NCBI GenBank assembly: GCA_964510315.1
Contig: CAZEAP010000043.1
Coordinates: 1 to 20,635, forward strand
DNA: 20,635 bases
Direction: 5' to 3'
Source of the DNA: CAZEAP01 sp964510315
GTDB taxonomy: Bacteria; Planctomycetota; Brocadiia; SM23-32
Every line of letters begins with the position of its first letter. Within the stretch, counting starts at the first letter, position 1. Under the pieces are notes generated by a model. That model saw only the letters and a list, made by a program, of their open reading frames with translations, did no database searches and had not been told where the DNA came from. This document shows positions 13,086 through 20,635 of the stretch, in pieces. Made by a program: the position numbers and the translations under genes.

Positions 13086-14492
13086 ATGAGTATGAAGCCC
13101 AGAATCCTCATAGTCGATGACAAAAAGAGCATGCTGGACATGCTTTCCCAGCTACTTGATGAGGATTACAAGGTGAGCACCTGTGCCTCCGGGGCCAAAG
13201 CGGTCGAGGCGATCCGGGACAACATGTTCGATGTCGTGCTCAGTGACATCCGTATGTCGGATATCGACGGGATGGACCTGCTGCGCACCGTGAAGGAGGA
13301 GTCTCCGGACTCGGAGGTCGTCCTGATGACCGCCTACGCGACCGTATCCCAGGCGGTCGAAGCGGTCAAAGCCGGCGCCTACAACTATATGACCAAGCCG
13401 TTCGAGCCGGAAGAACTGAAAATCGTCCTGGAGAAGGCCCTCGAGCGGAAACGCCTCCGCGAGGAGACTCAAATACTGAAGGCCCAGGTGGAGGAGAGGT
13501 ACGGCTTCCCCAATATCGTGGGAGAGAGCGAGCCGATGAAACGGGCCTACGAGCTGGCCCGGAAGGCGGCCGAGTCCGATACCACCGTTCTTCTGACCGG
13601 GGAGAGCGGGACCGGAAAGGAGCTTTTCGCCCGCGCCATCCACTACGCCAGCGACCGCCACCACCACCGGTTTGTGGCCATCAACTGCGGGGCGATGCCC
13701 AAGGAGCTTATCGAGAGCGAGCTGTTCGGTTACGTGAAAGGCGCCTTCAGCGGAGCCTCCAGGGACAAGCCCGGCTTGTTCATGGAAGCCGACGGCGGAA
13801 CGCTGTTCCTGGACGAGATCAGCGAACTTGGCTCCGAGCTGCAGGTGAAGATCAACAGGGCTATCCAGGAGAAGGAAATCCGCCGGGTTGGTGACACCGC
13901 CGATCTCTCGGTGGATGCTCGGATCGTCGCCTCCACCAACCGCGATCTGAAAAAGGCGATGAAAGAAGGCCGGTTCCGGGAGGACCTCTACTATCGGCTC
14001 AACGTCTTTCCAATCCATCTGCCCCCGCTCAGAGAGCGGCCCACCGACATCCCCCTGCTGCTCGAGCATTTCCTGGAGGAGTTCGCCGGCGAGGAAGCGG
14101 AACGCTACAAGGTCCAGCCGGCCGCCATGGAACTGCTGATGAACCATCGCTGGCCCGGGAACGTCCGCGAGCTGCAGAACGCCGTCGAGAGGGCCGTGGT
14201 TCTCTCGGAAGGCCACACGATACGGCCGTCACTGTTTCCCTTCCTGGAGTCGGCGGAGGGCGAATATCCGCCCGATCTCTCCGCCCTCGTCGAGATGCCC
14301 TACCGGGAGGCCATGGACCGAATGACGCTGAAGGGCCAGAGACGTTACATCGTGGCCGTGCTGAAGAAATACGAGGGCAACGTCACCCGGGCCGCCGAGC
14401 ACGCCGGCATCGAACGGGAGAGCTTCCACCGCCTGATGCGCAAGTGCGACGTCGAGCGGGACGAGATCCGCCGCGAACTTGCCCAGGAGTAA
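13086..14492 (+). CDS. NtrC-family sigma-54 response regulator
   Basis: A 468-residue transcription activator with three domains. The receiver (about 5-118) has the acidic pair D11-D12, phospho-acceptor D54 (SDIRM), T82 and K104. The AAA+ domain (about 143-375) has Walker A GESGTGKE (172-179), Walker B TLFLDE, the R-finger region and WPGNVREL. A FIS-type helix-turn-helix (about 440-466) includes GNVTRAAEHAGIERESFHRLM. The sigma-54 contact loop reads GAFSGA (219-224) instead of GAFTGA, a conservative Thr to Ser change. It should activate sigma-54 promoters when phosphorylated. No sensor kinase gene lies nearby, so it is an orphan here. ATG 13086 has GGAGGG at 8 bases; ATG 13092 is a possible internal start. 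It is divergent from the DHSL operon. Confidence 0.92.
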   Translation: MSMKPRILIVDDKKSMLDMLSQLLDEDYKVSTCASGAKAVEAIRDNMFDVVLSDIRMSDIDGMDLLRTVKEESPDSEVVLMTAYATVSQAVEAVKAGAYNYMTKPFEPEELKIVLEKALERKRLREETQILKAQVEERYGFPNIVGESEPMKRAYELARKAAESDTTVLLTGESGTGKELFARAIHYASDRHHHRFVAINCGAMPKELIESELFGYVKGAFSGASRDKPGLFMEADGGTLFLDEISELGSELQVKINRAIQEKEIRRVGDTADLSVDARIVASTNRDLKKAMKEGRFREDLYYRLNVFPIHLPPLRERPTDIPLLLEHFLEEFAGEEAERYKVQPAAMELLMNHRWPGNVRELQNAVERAVVLSEGHTIRPSLFPFLESAEGEYPPDLSALVEMPYREAMDRMTLKGQRRYIVAVLKKYEGNVTRAAEHAGIERESFHRLMRKCDVERDEIRRELAQE

Positions 14493-14758
14493 CGCCCGCT
14501 CCCCTGCGTCGGGGCTGTCCCACCGTACGCCCTTGGCGTGCTCCCGGAGTCGGCTGCTCTGTTGTGTCCGCCCGGGTGTGCCGCCCAAAGGGAGTCCGCA
14601 ACCGGCTCGGAGGTGTCGCTGGTCGGGGACTCCCCGGATGCAAATGCCCTTTGGCTGGCTTCCCCATCGGAATTCAGCGATAATCCCGCGGGTGTTGAAA
14701 TTGACGGTCCCCTCCGGCATGATGGGTCTACGACATTTTGCTTGGGCGGGCAGGTTTG
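14493..14758. other. Gap between the NtrC-type gene and the GT-C gene
   Basis: No gene recognised. It contains small hairpins, such as ACGCC-CTT-GGCGT near 14529, none followed by a T-run. A GATAAT at about 14681 could be a -10 box for the downstream gene, but no good -35 lies at the right distance. Confidence 0.35.
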
Positions 14759-16525
14759 GTGGCAGCTACATCAGAAGCCGACAACGAAGAGGGCAGGCCC
14801 GACGCACACGGGTCGCGGGCGGACCGCTCGTTCCCCGGACGTTTCCTTCTGGCCGTGGGCCTGGGGGTGTTCCTGCTCTATGCCGCGGGCCTGAACTCGA
14901 AATGGCGTTTCCAGCGTGACAGCGCCATTTACCTCGCCCTCGGGCGGTCGCTGGCCGAAGGCCGGGGCTACGTCTACAACGGCCGACCTCACAGCAGGTA
15001 CGCGCCCGGTCTGCCCGCCGCGTTGGCCGTCATCGGTAAAGCCGCCGGCATCCCTCAGACCCCGCAGGACAGCTTCCTGCCGATGAACCTGATGGAGATG
15101 CTGGCGGGCGCCGGGTGCATTGCCCTGGTGGTGCTGGTTGCGCGGGAACTCGACCTGACCCGCTCGGAAGCCGTCGCGTTGGTTCTGCTGTGTGCGTTCT
15201 CCCGGACCCTCTACTACTACTCCGCCCAGATAATGACAGAGGCCCCGTTTACGCTTTTGGCCCTGGGGGCGCTGTGGTGCGGGCTCCGGATGTTACGGAC
15301 GACGGGCCGGGCTTCCTGGGCCTGGTGCGCGGGCGCGGGCCTGTTCGCGTTGTTAGCCAGCTCCATACGGCCTGTGGGTCCGTTGCTGCTCCCCGCTCTG
15401 GCGGCCGGCCTGTGGCTCAGGCGCGGGGCACTGCACCGCTGGGCGCCGAACGCCGGGAAGACCCTCCTGATACTGGCGCTGGTCGTATTGCCTATGATCG
15501 GATGGATCACCTACACGGAAGCCGATCAAGCGGAGGAGCGCGTCGGCTATGCGCGCAACTCATTGCGCTGGTTTCGGGCGGAGCGGCTCCAACGGGTTGG
15601 CGTCAACGCCTTCACCCGGATCCACGAGCACTCCGAGGGTTTCTCCGATGCGATCACCGGCTCCAACCTCGGCTCTCCCGTGGGGCTGCTCCTGCTGGGG
15701 ATTTTGGGGGTCGGCCTGGTGGAAGGTTTGCTCCGCGGTGAAAGGGTCTTGACGGCGTTTGCATTGCTGGCCATCGGGGCCATCATTGCCGGGGGTTGGA
15801 TCGTGCGGAGGCGCTACCTGTTGCCCGCCCTCCCGGTGCTGTTTTACTGGCTTGTGCTGGGCGGCAGCCGGGTGGGCCGTTGGCTGCGGCGCTGGGAAAG
15901 TTTCTGGAGCCGACGGCGGCTGAGATATCTCGGATGGACCTGTCTGGCTCTTGTGCTGACGGTCAATGCGGTTCGCATCGGCAAAGTTATCTACCAGAAC
16001 CGGTCCCCACGGTTCTACGAGCTGGCCAAAGGGGGCATCATGGCCGATTACGCTCCCCTGACCGCATGGCTTCGGCACCACGCCGATGCCGGTCAGTCCG
16101 TGCTGGCCGACGAGCACTCAACGGTGCACTACTTCAGCCGGATGCACACCGTCCCGTTCCCCTATAGGGCGCGCAGGAGGGGCGCGCAGAACCTGCGGGA
16201 CCTGTTGCTGTCAGAGAAGGTCGTCTACGTAGTGCGTGACGGCCGCGACGAGGAGACTGCGGCGGCGGTGGACCGGCTGACGCAGGGCGCGCCGGATGCG
16301 TTTCACACGGTTTTCGCCGTGGGAAAGGTCCGGCTCTTCAGGGTCGACAGGGGCCGGCTGGGGGAGGCGGATCTCACTCGTTCCGCCGGGAGAAATCCGT
16401 GGAACCGTTTCCGCCACCCATCTGCAGTTTCTTCAGCCGGTAGAGGCTTTCTTCGACGAGGCGCCGGTTTGCCGACACCATGTCGGCTGCCAGACCGAAC
16501 ATGCCGACCACGAATCCGGCAATGA
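14759..16525 (+). CDS. GT-C membrane glycosyltransferase (ArnT/PMT-like)
   Basis: Predicted polytopic inner-membrane glycosyltransferase using a polyprenyl-phosphate sugar donor, about 588 residues. The first periplasmic loop carries the GT-C signature: an acidic R-D-S-A-I-Y, then GRGYVYNGRPHSRYAPGLPA, as in Dol-P-mannose/ArnT-like enzymes. About ten hydrophobic segments follow to residue ~410, then a soluble C-terminal domain. The acceptor (lipid, protein or glycan) is unknown. GTG 14759 after GGCAGG is the likeliest start; TTG 14738 is also open. The last ~50 residues are Arg/Pro-rich and overlap the opposite-strand glycosyltransferase gene by 152 bases; they look like read-through rather than conserved protein, so the ancestral stop may have been lost. 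The convergent GT2 neighbour could make its lipid-linked sugar. Confidence 0.8.
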   Translation: MAATSEADNEEGRPDAHGSRADRSFPGRFLLAVGLGVFLLYAAGLNSKWRFQRDSAIYLALGRSLAEGRGYVYNGRPHSRYAPGLPAALAVIGKAAGIPQTPQDSFLPMNLMEMLAGAGCIALVVLVARELDLTRSEAVALVLLCAFSRTLYYYSAQIMTEAPFTLLALGALWCGLRMLRTTGRASWAWCAGAGLFALLASSIRPVGPLLLPALAAGLWLRRGALHRWAPNAGKTLLILALVVLPMIGWITYTEADQAEERVGYARNSLRWFRAERLQRVGVNAFTRIHEHSEGFSDAITGSNLGSPVGLLLLGILGVGLVEGLLRGERVLTAFALLAIGAIIAGGWIVRRRYLLPALPVLFYWLVLGGSRVGRWLRRWESFWSRRRLRYLGWTCLALVLTVNAVRIGKVIYQNRSPRFYELAKGGIMADYAPLTAWLRHHADAGQSVLADEHSTVHYFSRMHTVPFPYRARRRGAQNLRDLLLSEKVVYVVRDGRDEETAAAVDRLTQGAPDAFHTVFAVGKVRLFRVDRGRLGEADLTRSAGRNPWNRFRHPSAVSSAGRGFLRRGAGLPTPCRLPDRTCRPRIRQ

Positions 16526-17351
16526 TGAGCGTTGCGGACAAGAGCAATGACTGTACGTGGCCGGTGCCATTGCCGAAGAAGAAAAACAGGAGGAAGCGCA
16601 CCACGCCCGTTAGGCCGACGAGCAGCAGAAGGAGCGCCACTACCCCGAACACCCGAAGGGGGCGGACCATGGTGAAGGCACGCACGATGTCAATGCCCTG
16701 GCGCACCAGGTAGTGGGGTGTGTTCCTCATCAGGCGCGAACTGCGGGTCGGAGAGTTGGTTCGGATCGGGACGCTTTGGATGGAGATGCCTCTGCGGGCG
16801 GCCCGGATGATGGTCTCCAGGGAGTAGCTGTACGATCCGTTGACGTCGAGCCACATGGCAGCGTCTCGGCTGTAGGCCCGAAAACCGCTGGCGGCATCGG
16901 GCACCGTTATCCCCGCAAGGCGGCTGACCGTCCAGGAGCCGAGCCGCTGGAGTCGTTTCTTCAGCCAGGAGAACTCCGCCGCCTCCTCGACGGGGCGTTC
17001 CCCGATAACCATGTCGGCTTCCCCCTCCAATATGGGGCGAACCAGTGTTTCGATGTCGTCCCCTTCATATTGATTGTCGGCGTCGGTGTTGACGATGACA
17101 TCCGCCCCTGCCTGAAGGGCTGCGTCCACTCCAGCCGTCCAGGCAGCGGCCAGGCCCATGTGCCGCGGCAGGGCGACCAGGTGGTCGACCCCGCGCTCCC
17201 GCGCGACCCGTACGGTATCGTCCTCGCTGCCGTCATCGACCACCAGCGTCTCGATCCGGTCGATACCCGGCACCTCTTCGGGCAGGTCGGCCAGCGTCTT
17301 CGGCAGGTAATCCTCTTCGTTGTAGCATGGGATCTGGATGATCAGTTTCAC
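16374..17351 (-). CDS. Membrane-anchored GT2 (polyprenyl-phosphate sugar transferase-like)
   Basis: Family 2 glycosyltransferase of 325 residues, resembling enzymes that move a sugar from a nucleotide to polyprenyl phosphate. The GT-A domain (about 1-215) has IQIPCYNEEDYLP, TLVVDDGSEDDT, the metal-binding NTDADNQYEGDD, and GERP. Two C-terminal membrane helices follow (about residues 228-250 and 264-288), then the cytoplasmic tail NRRLVEESLYRLKKLQ. GTG 17351 is chosen because AGGGA lies 6 bases upstream and the family similarity begins at once (VKLIIQIPCYNEE); in-frame sequence upstream overlaps the promoter. It converges on, and overlaps, the GT-C gene, which could consume its product. Nucleotide sugar unknown. 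Confidence 0.88.
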   Translation of the reverse strand: MKLIIQIPCYNEEDYLPKTLADLPEEVPGIDRIETLVVDDGSEDDTVRVARERGVDHLVALPRHMGLAAAWTAGVDAALQAGADVIVNTDADNQYEGDDIETLVRPILEGEADMVIGERPVEEAAEFSWLKKRLQRLGSWTVSRLAGITVPDAASGFRAYSRDAAMWLDVNGSYSYSLETIIRAARRGISIQSVPIRTNSPTRSSRLMRNTPHYLVRQGIDIVRAFTMVRPLRVFGVVALLLLLVGLTGVVRFLLFFFFGNGTGHVQSLLLSATLIIAGFVVGMFGLAADMVSANRRLVEESLYRLKKLQMGGGNGSTDFSRRNE

Positions 17352-17397
17352 GACCGATCCCTGTGCCTCCGCTTCGGGTAAGTACTTTCCGGCCCGG

Positions 17398-17426
17398 ATT
17401 ATACGTCGGGCCCCCGGGGGCGTCAA
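17398..17426 (-). promoter_or_regulatory. Near-consensus sigma-70 promoter of the GT2 gene
   Basis: Minus-strand TTGACG (17426-17421), 17-base spacer, TATAAT (17403-17398): 11 of 12 consensus bases with ideal spacing. Start predicted near 17391, about 40 bases before GTG 17351. It shows that GT2 is transcribed separately from the upstream membrane-protein gene, whose stop is at 17457. Confidence 0.75.
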
Positions 17427-17456
17427 CCTGTCGGGCCCCGCGCCTTGCCGCCGGAG

Positions 17457-18641
17457 TCAGTCTCCGTCCTCCCACTGGATGTCGGCCCACACCACCTCGG
17501 CGGCGGAGATGCCGCCGCCCAGGACCGCCCGGAACGTCCGGTTCTCCATGTGCCGCAGGTTGTGGAGGGTGACGGAGCCCTCCACCTCCCGCCGCCCGGT
17601 TGCCCCGGCCGTAATCTTCAGCCTTGCCCAGTTTTGGGTTTCTCTGCGGATGCTCCGCAGTCTGCCCCTTACCACGAGCAGTCCGCCCTCGTCGTGGAAA
17701 AACAGGTAGGCAGGGGGCCTGTAGGGCCAGAGATGGATGCCGCGCTGATGGAGCCCCGTTTGCTTCCGTGGTATGACGCGATAGCCCCTGAGCTGCTCCT
17801 CTCTCTGGGTGCGCTGTGCCCGGCGGGGTTGTTCTGCGGTTCTCCGGCCGGGCGGTTGCAGGCCGGAATCATCCTGCCCGCCGGCGTGTGAGTCGCGGCG
17901 CCGGGCGTCCCGGTACCTGCCGTTGACGGTGGCGAGGAAGTTTTGGTGCCCCTGCGCATCGAGGGCGTCAAGCTGGCACCATTTGAAGGGCCCCTGGGAC
18001 TCATCTCCGGAGTATTGGCCGGCCAGCCGGCCGGAGCTGAAGGCGGTACGGAACGGGCCCCGGAAACGCCATTTCCCGGACATGAAGTCCAGTTCGAGCC
18101 CATCTTCGGTGACCTCCCACCTGTTGGTGCATCCGACGAAGTCGGCGTCCAGCTTGAGTTCCTCCGAATCCACGCTGAACGTGCCGTCCCGGTAGAAGGT
18201 TATGGTTCCGTGCGGCCTGCCGTCCGACCCGATCCACTTGTAGGCGGCACCCTCGGCGTGCCGAGCCGATACCTCTCCCGCGGGAGGGACGTGGGCCGTC
18301 CGGGTGGTTGAGACCAGCCGCCCGTTCTCGAAGTCGAGGCGGTGGACGTAGTAAAACTGCATCTCCCCGCGCCGGCGGACGAGGCGGCCCGGCTCGCCCA
18401 TCGCGCGGACCACTTCCTCGGTGCTCATGCCGGCGCGGAGCCGGGGGGACCACAGCACCTTCGCCTCGTTCGGCCGGGCATGGGCCTTCTCCGGTTGATC
18501 GGCGTCACCGGTTCCGCCGAAGGCCTGCGCGACGAAGACGATCCCAACGGCAAGCACCGCGGCGCAGATGAGGAGCACCGGTGCGCCGATCGACGCCTTT
18601 GCGCGCTTGCCGATTCCCGTCTCAGCAAACTCATTGACCAT
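17457..18641 (-). CDS. Unknown membrane-anchored protein with BamE/SmpA-like motif
   Basis: A 394-residue protein I do not recognise. A short basic cytoplasmic start (MVNEFAETGIGKRAKASIG) is followed by one hydrophobic helix (about 20-42) and then a long, probably extracytoplasmic region. Soon after the helix comes LRAGMSTEEVVRAMGEPGRL, which resembles the G-M-s-x-x-x-V-x-x-x-x-G-x-P motif of SmpA/OmlA (BamE)-type proteins. The middle (about 130-230) is rich in beta-type alternation (GTITFYRDGTFSVDSEELKL; WRFRGPFRTAF), like a lipocalin- or DUF-type sheet. A polar, Arg/Gln-rich stretch (about 245-295) separates it from a last beta-rich part. The ATG at 18641 has AGGAGG 10 bases upstream; TTG 18662 is an alternative. 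It lies 54 bases after the ThiF-like gene, so may belong to that operon. Confidence 0.65.
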   Translation of the reverse strand: MVNEFAETGIGKRAKASIGAPVLLICAAVLAVGIVFVAQAFGGTGDADQPEKAHARPNEAKVLWSPRLRAGMSTEEVVRAMGEPGRLVRRRGEMQFYYVHRLDFENGRLVSTTRTAHVPPAGEVSARHAEGAAYKWIGSDGRPHGTITFYRDGTFSVDSEELKLDADFVGCTNRWEVTEDGLELDFMSGKWRFRGPFRTAFSSGRLAGQYSGDESQGPFKWCQLDALDAQGHQNFLATVNGRYRDARRRDSHAGGQDDSGLQPPGRRTAEQPRRAQRTQREEQLRGYRVIPRKQTGLHQRGIHLWPYRPPAYLFFHDEGGLLVVRGRLRSIRRETQNWARLKITAGATGRREVEGSVTLHNLRHMENRTFRAVLGGGISAAEVVWADIQWEDGD

Positions 18642-18695
18642 TTGTCCCCGTCCTCCTTTCAATCATAAAAGTTCGGCCCGAGCGTCCCGCGGCCC

Positions 18696-19526
18696 TCAGA
18701 GGGCAACCGTTCGCCATTCTCCGTCGAGCAGATCGAAAAACAGGACTTCTTCGGGCGTTTCTGAAGTCCGGCCCAGCAGCAGCGACACCGCACGGGCGAC
18801 CATGAGGTTGGCCGCCGTTCCAGCCGTGAAGGTCAGGTTGCCCAGGCGCTGCTCGATGCCGCGCTTGCCCTCGCCGTATAGCCGCCGCAGCGTCCTGCTC
18901 CCGGGCCTGCAGACCGCCACCTGTCCGCTCCAGCCGGCAATCGCCCCGTGTATGAGGGTGCGGTCGACGTCGGCGCACTTCTCGGCCAGCTCCAGCCGGG
19001 CCTCCACGGAGTCCAGACAGTCGAAGACCACCGAGCATGTCCTCAGCTCGTCCTCCTCCAACTGCTGGAAGGTTGCGGCGCGACCGCTGAAGCGGACGGC
19101 CGGGTTGACCCGCGCGACCCGACGCGCGGCGGCTTCCACCTTGGGGGTTCGGAGGTTCTCGGTCGTTGCCAGGAGCTGGCGGTTCAGATTGCTCTCGGCG
19201 AAGCTGTCGGCGTCCACCCCGAGGATGCGCCCGATCCCGAGCCGGGCGGCCGACTCCAGCACGTGGCCTCCGAGACCGCCGAGGCCGACCACGCAGGCCG
19301 AGGACTTCAGCAACCGGAGCTGGCCCTCTACGCCAAGGGTACCCAGGTTGCGCTCGTAGCGCTGCGGCACAACGCCCTGCTTTAGGGCGAAGCGTTCCAC
19401 CCTCCACAGAGGCAGCTCCATTTCCTCCGCGACGCGGCGGGCTGCCGCCAGCGTCAGGCGTTGCCCGTCGGTCGCCTCCTGTTGAAGGTACCTTCTGAGT
19501 TGCTGCTTATCGGATCGGTTCGGCAT
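18696..19526 (-). CDS. ThiF/MoeB/HesA-family E1-like activating enzyme
   Basis: A 276-residue adenylating enzyme that would activate the C-terminal glycine of a MoaD/ThiS-type carrier for sulfur transfer. The first ~60 residues are a helical extension (MPNRSDKQQLRRYLQQ onward) known from homologues near aldehyde oxidoreductases. The nucleotide fold follows: VVGLGGLGGHVLE, then VDADSFAESNLNRQLLA with the Asp and Arg that bind ATP, LRTPKVEAA with the conserved Lys, and FDCLDSVEARLEL. The paired CxxC zinc site of classical MoeB is not seen. ATG 19526 is selected at the family N-terminus; the RBS (GTGGAA) is weak and close. It follows the MoaD-like gene by 52 bases, so the two probably form an E1/carrier pair. 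Confidence 0.85.
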   Translation of the reverse strand: MPNRSDKQQLRRYLQQEATDGQRLTLAAARRVAEEMELPLWRVERFALKQGVVPQRYERNLGTLGVEGQLRLLKSSACVVGLGGLGGHVLESAARLGIGRILGVDADSFAESNLNRQLLATTENLRTPKVEAAARRVARVNPAVRFSGRAATFQQLEEDELRTCSVVFDCLDSVEARLELAEKCADVDRTLIHGAIAGWSGQVAVCRPGSRTLRRLYGEGKRGIEQRLGNLTFTAGTAANLMVARAVSLLLGRTSETPEEVLFFDLLDGEWRTVAL

Positions 19527-19578
19527 TTCCACGAGGAGCGTGTTTCGGTCGTGGCCCCTGGATGGCTCCGAGCCGCGT

Positions 19579-19803
19579 TCATCCTCCGCCCACGGCCGGG
19601 AAGAGCGACAGTACGTCGCCGGCATACAGCGCGCGGGTGAACTCGGAATAGCGACCGTTGACCAGCGGCAGAGAGACCTCCTCCTCCGGGATGTCCAGGA
19701 GCCGAAGCACGTCCCGGAGTTCGGCGTCATCGTTCACGTCCATGTTCTGTCTTTTGAAGCGCCCCGCGCGCAGACCGGCGAACAGGCGGACTTCTATCTC
19801 CAT
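19579..19803 (-). CDS. MoaD/ThiS-like sulfur carrier protein
   Basis: A 74-residue ubiquitin-fold protein with the expected features: an opening beta strand, MEIEVRLFAGLRAGRF; PLVNGRYSEFTRALYAGDVLSLFPAVGGG at the end. The C-terminal glycine tail (GGG) would be adenylated by the adjacent ThiF-like enzyme and charged with sulfur as thiocarboxylate. Position between an aldehyde:ferredoxin oxidoreductase and an E1 enzyme points to a role in making the tungsto- or molybdopterin dithiolene. The ATG at 19803 has GGGAG 6 bases upstream and starts 28 bases after the oxidoreductase stop. Confidence 0.88.
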   Translation of the reverse strand: MEIEVRLFAGLRAGRFKRQNMDVNDDAELRDVLRLLDIPEEEVSLPLVNGRYSEFTRALYAGDVLSLFPAVGGG

Positions 19804-19831
19804 GGCGGCTCCCGAGACCGTTTCCGCCGGC

Positions 19832-20635
19832 TCATGCGAGGTCCAGTTCGGCCAGTTTCTGCTCGGTCGGCCTGCCGTTCTCGTCCCATCCGCGCTCCCC
19901 GTAGTACTCCGGCAGCAGTTCGTCCAGGCGGTGGACGTGGCCTTCGGAGGGACCCTCGGGTATCGGTTCCTCAAGCAGGCGCTTCGGCAGCGTGTCCTCT
20001 TCCGGGCTGATGCCGGCCCGCAGGTTGAAGACCCGTTCGAGGTTCCAGATGCGGTCGCCGGCTTCGAGCATGTCATCAGTGCTGAAGTCCTCGCCGACGA
20101 TGGCGTTGAACAGGTCACGATAGTCGTCGGCGGTCAGCGCGAAGGAGGTAAACAGGCACATTCCGAGCGAGTCGATTACCGCGGTGAGGTCCTGGAAGAG
20201 CTTCGCCCAGGTGGCCTTGCCTTCCAGGCTTAGCGGGTCCAGTTTCTCGGGCACGCCGAGTATCTCCGGGGATATCAGGTAACCCCGCACGTGGCAGCCG
20301 CCCCGGTTGCTGGTGGCGTACTGCAGGCCGTGGCCCTGGATGCCGCGGGGGTCGTAGGCGGGCAGTTCCTGCTTCTTGACCGACATGGACAGTTCGGGTG
20401 CGCCGTAGCCGGCGGCGAGCCGGTAGGAGCCCTGGGCCAGCTTCTCGCCGAAACCCTCGCCGGCCCCCATCTTACGGCTCCATTCCACGATGGCTTCCCC
20501 GGAGCCGAACTCCAGGGGAGGGCCGTCGACGTCCTCTTCGGGCACGATGTCCCTCTGGCGAAGCTCCATGGCGCAGGCGATGGTGGCGCCGGCGCTGATG
20601 GTGTCCAGCCCGTACTCGTTGCACCACTTGTTGGC
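19832..20635 (-). CDS. Aldehyde:ferredoxin oxidoreductase, C-terminal part (5' end outside window)
   Basis: The last 267 residues of a tungsten- (or molybdenum-) pterin oxidoreductase of the AOR family, which oxidises aldehydes to acids with ferredoxin as acceptor in anaerobes. The visible segment begins inside domain 3: CNEYGLDTISAGATIACAMEL is the family's N-x-x-G-l-D-T-I-S-x-G motif. GSYRLAAGYG and KKQELPAYDPRGIQGHGLQYATSN follow. IDSLGMCLF corresponds to the D-x-x-G-[LM]-C motif that binds the pterin and supplies the fourth Cys of the 4Fe-4S cluster. The other three cluster Cys lie upstream of the window edge. The reading frame is intact to its TGA. The MoaD-like and ThiF-like genes follow closely, forming the likely operon. 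Confidence 0.9.
   Translation of the reverse strand, partial: ANKWCNEYGLDTISAGATIACAMELRQRDIVPEEDVDGPPLEFGSGEAIVEWSRKMGAGEGFGEKLAQGSYRLAAGYGAPELSMSVKKQELPAYDPRGIQGHGLQYATSNRGGCHVRGYLISPEILGVPEKLDPLSLEGKATWAKLFQDLTAVIDSLGMCLFTSFALTADDYRDLFNAIVGEDFSTDDMLEAGDRIWNLERVFNLRAGISPEEDTLPKRLLEEPIPEGPSEGHVHRLDELLPEYYGERGWDENGRPTEQKLAELDLA

Overview
This is a high-GC (roughly two-thirds G+C) bacterial chromosome segment, densely coded on both strands. There are no rRNA or tRNA genes, no CRISPR array and no phage genes. Several features point to a free-living, probably anaerobic member of a Planctomycetota/PVC-like or neighbouring candidate phylum: the end of an aldehyde:ferredoxin oxidoreductase gene, a BNR_4-type sialidase-fold protein, a bacterial deoxyhypusine-synthase-like protein, an EF-G paralogue and a soluble Ser/Thr kinase. 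The phylum is an inference; no phylogenetic marker was analysed.

Layout. 81-731 (-) is a LysE-type exporter. About 600 bases without a convincing ORF follow. They hold a perfect consensus sigma-70 promoter (TTGACA, 17 bp, TATAAT) and a strongly foldable stretch, a candidate non-coding RNA or long leader. 1331-4727 (+) is a likely operon: hisA, an EF-G-like GTPase, purE. 4746-5010 holds the promoter, RBS and first 24 codons of a DUF4062-type gene, cut off by a left-truncated copy of a small repeat element. 5104-7911 (+) carries an MFS transporter, then a nitroreductase overlapping by ATGA a cysteine-rich protein that looks like an archaemetzincin without its HExxH zinc site. 8070-9290 (+) is a zinc-ribbon Ser/Thr kinase. 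At 9312-9469 lies a complete copy of the small element, with 13-bp terminal inverted repeats and a 7-bp direct repeat at its flanks, directly before a BNR_4 gene (9489-10838, +).

From 12910 down to 10835 (-) is an operon of a deoxyhypusine-synthase-like gene, dtd and a lipoprotein peptidoglycan amidase, with its own promoter. Divergent from it is an NtrC-family sigma-54 activator (13086-14492, +). A membrane GT-C glycosyltransferase (14759-16525, +) converges on, and overlaps, a membrane-anchored family 2 glycosyltransferase (17351-16374, -) that has a near-consensus promoter. The right end (-) reads aldehyde:ferredoxin oxidoreductase (5' end outside the window), a MoaD/ThiS-like carrier protein, a ThiF/MoeB-like activating enzyme, then an unknown membrane-anchored protein.

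How the genes work together. The right-hand cluster plausibly joins a tungsten/molybdenum pterin enzyme to sulfur-transfer proteins for its cofactor. The two glycosyltransferases probably act on lipid-linked sugars at the membrane. The remaining genes are housekeeping or cannot be tied to a pathway from sequence alone. The least expected items are the structured RNA region, the small mobile element with its gene-truncating copy, and the archaemetzincin-like protein without a zinc site.
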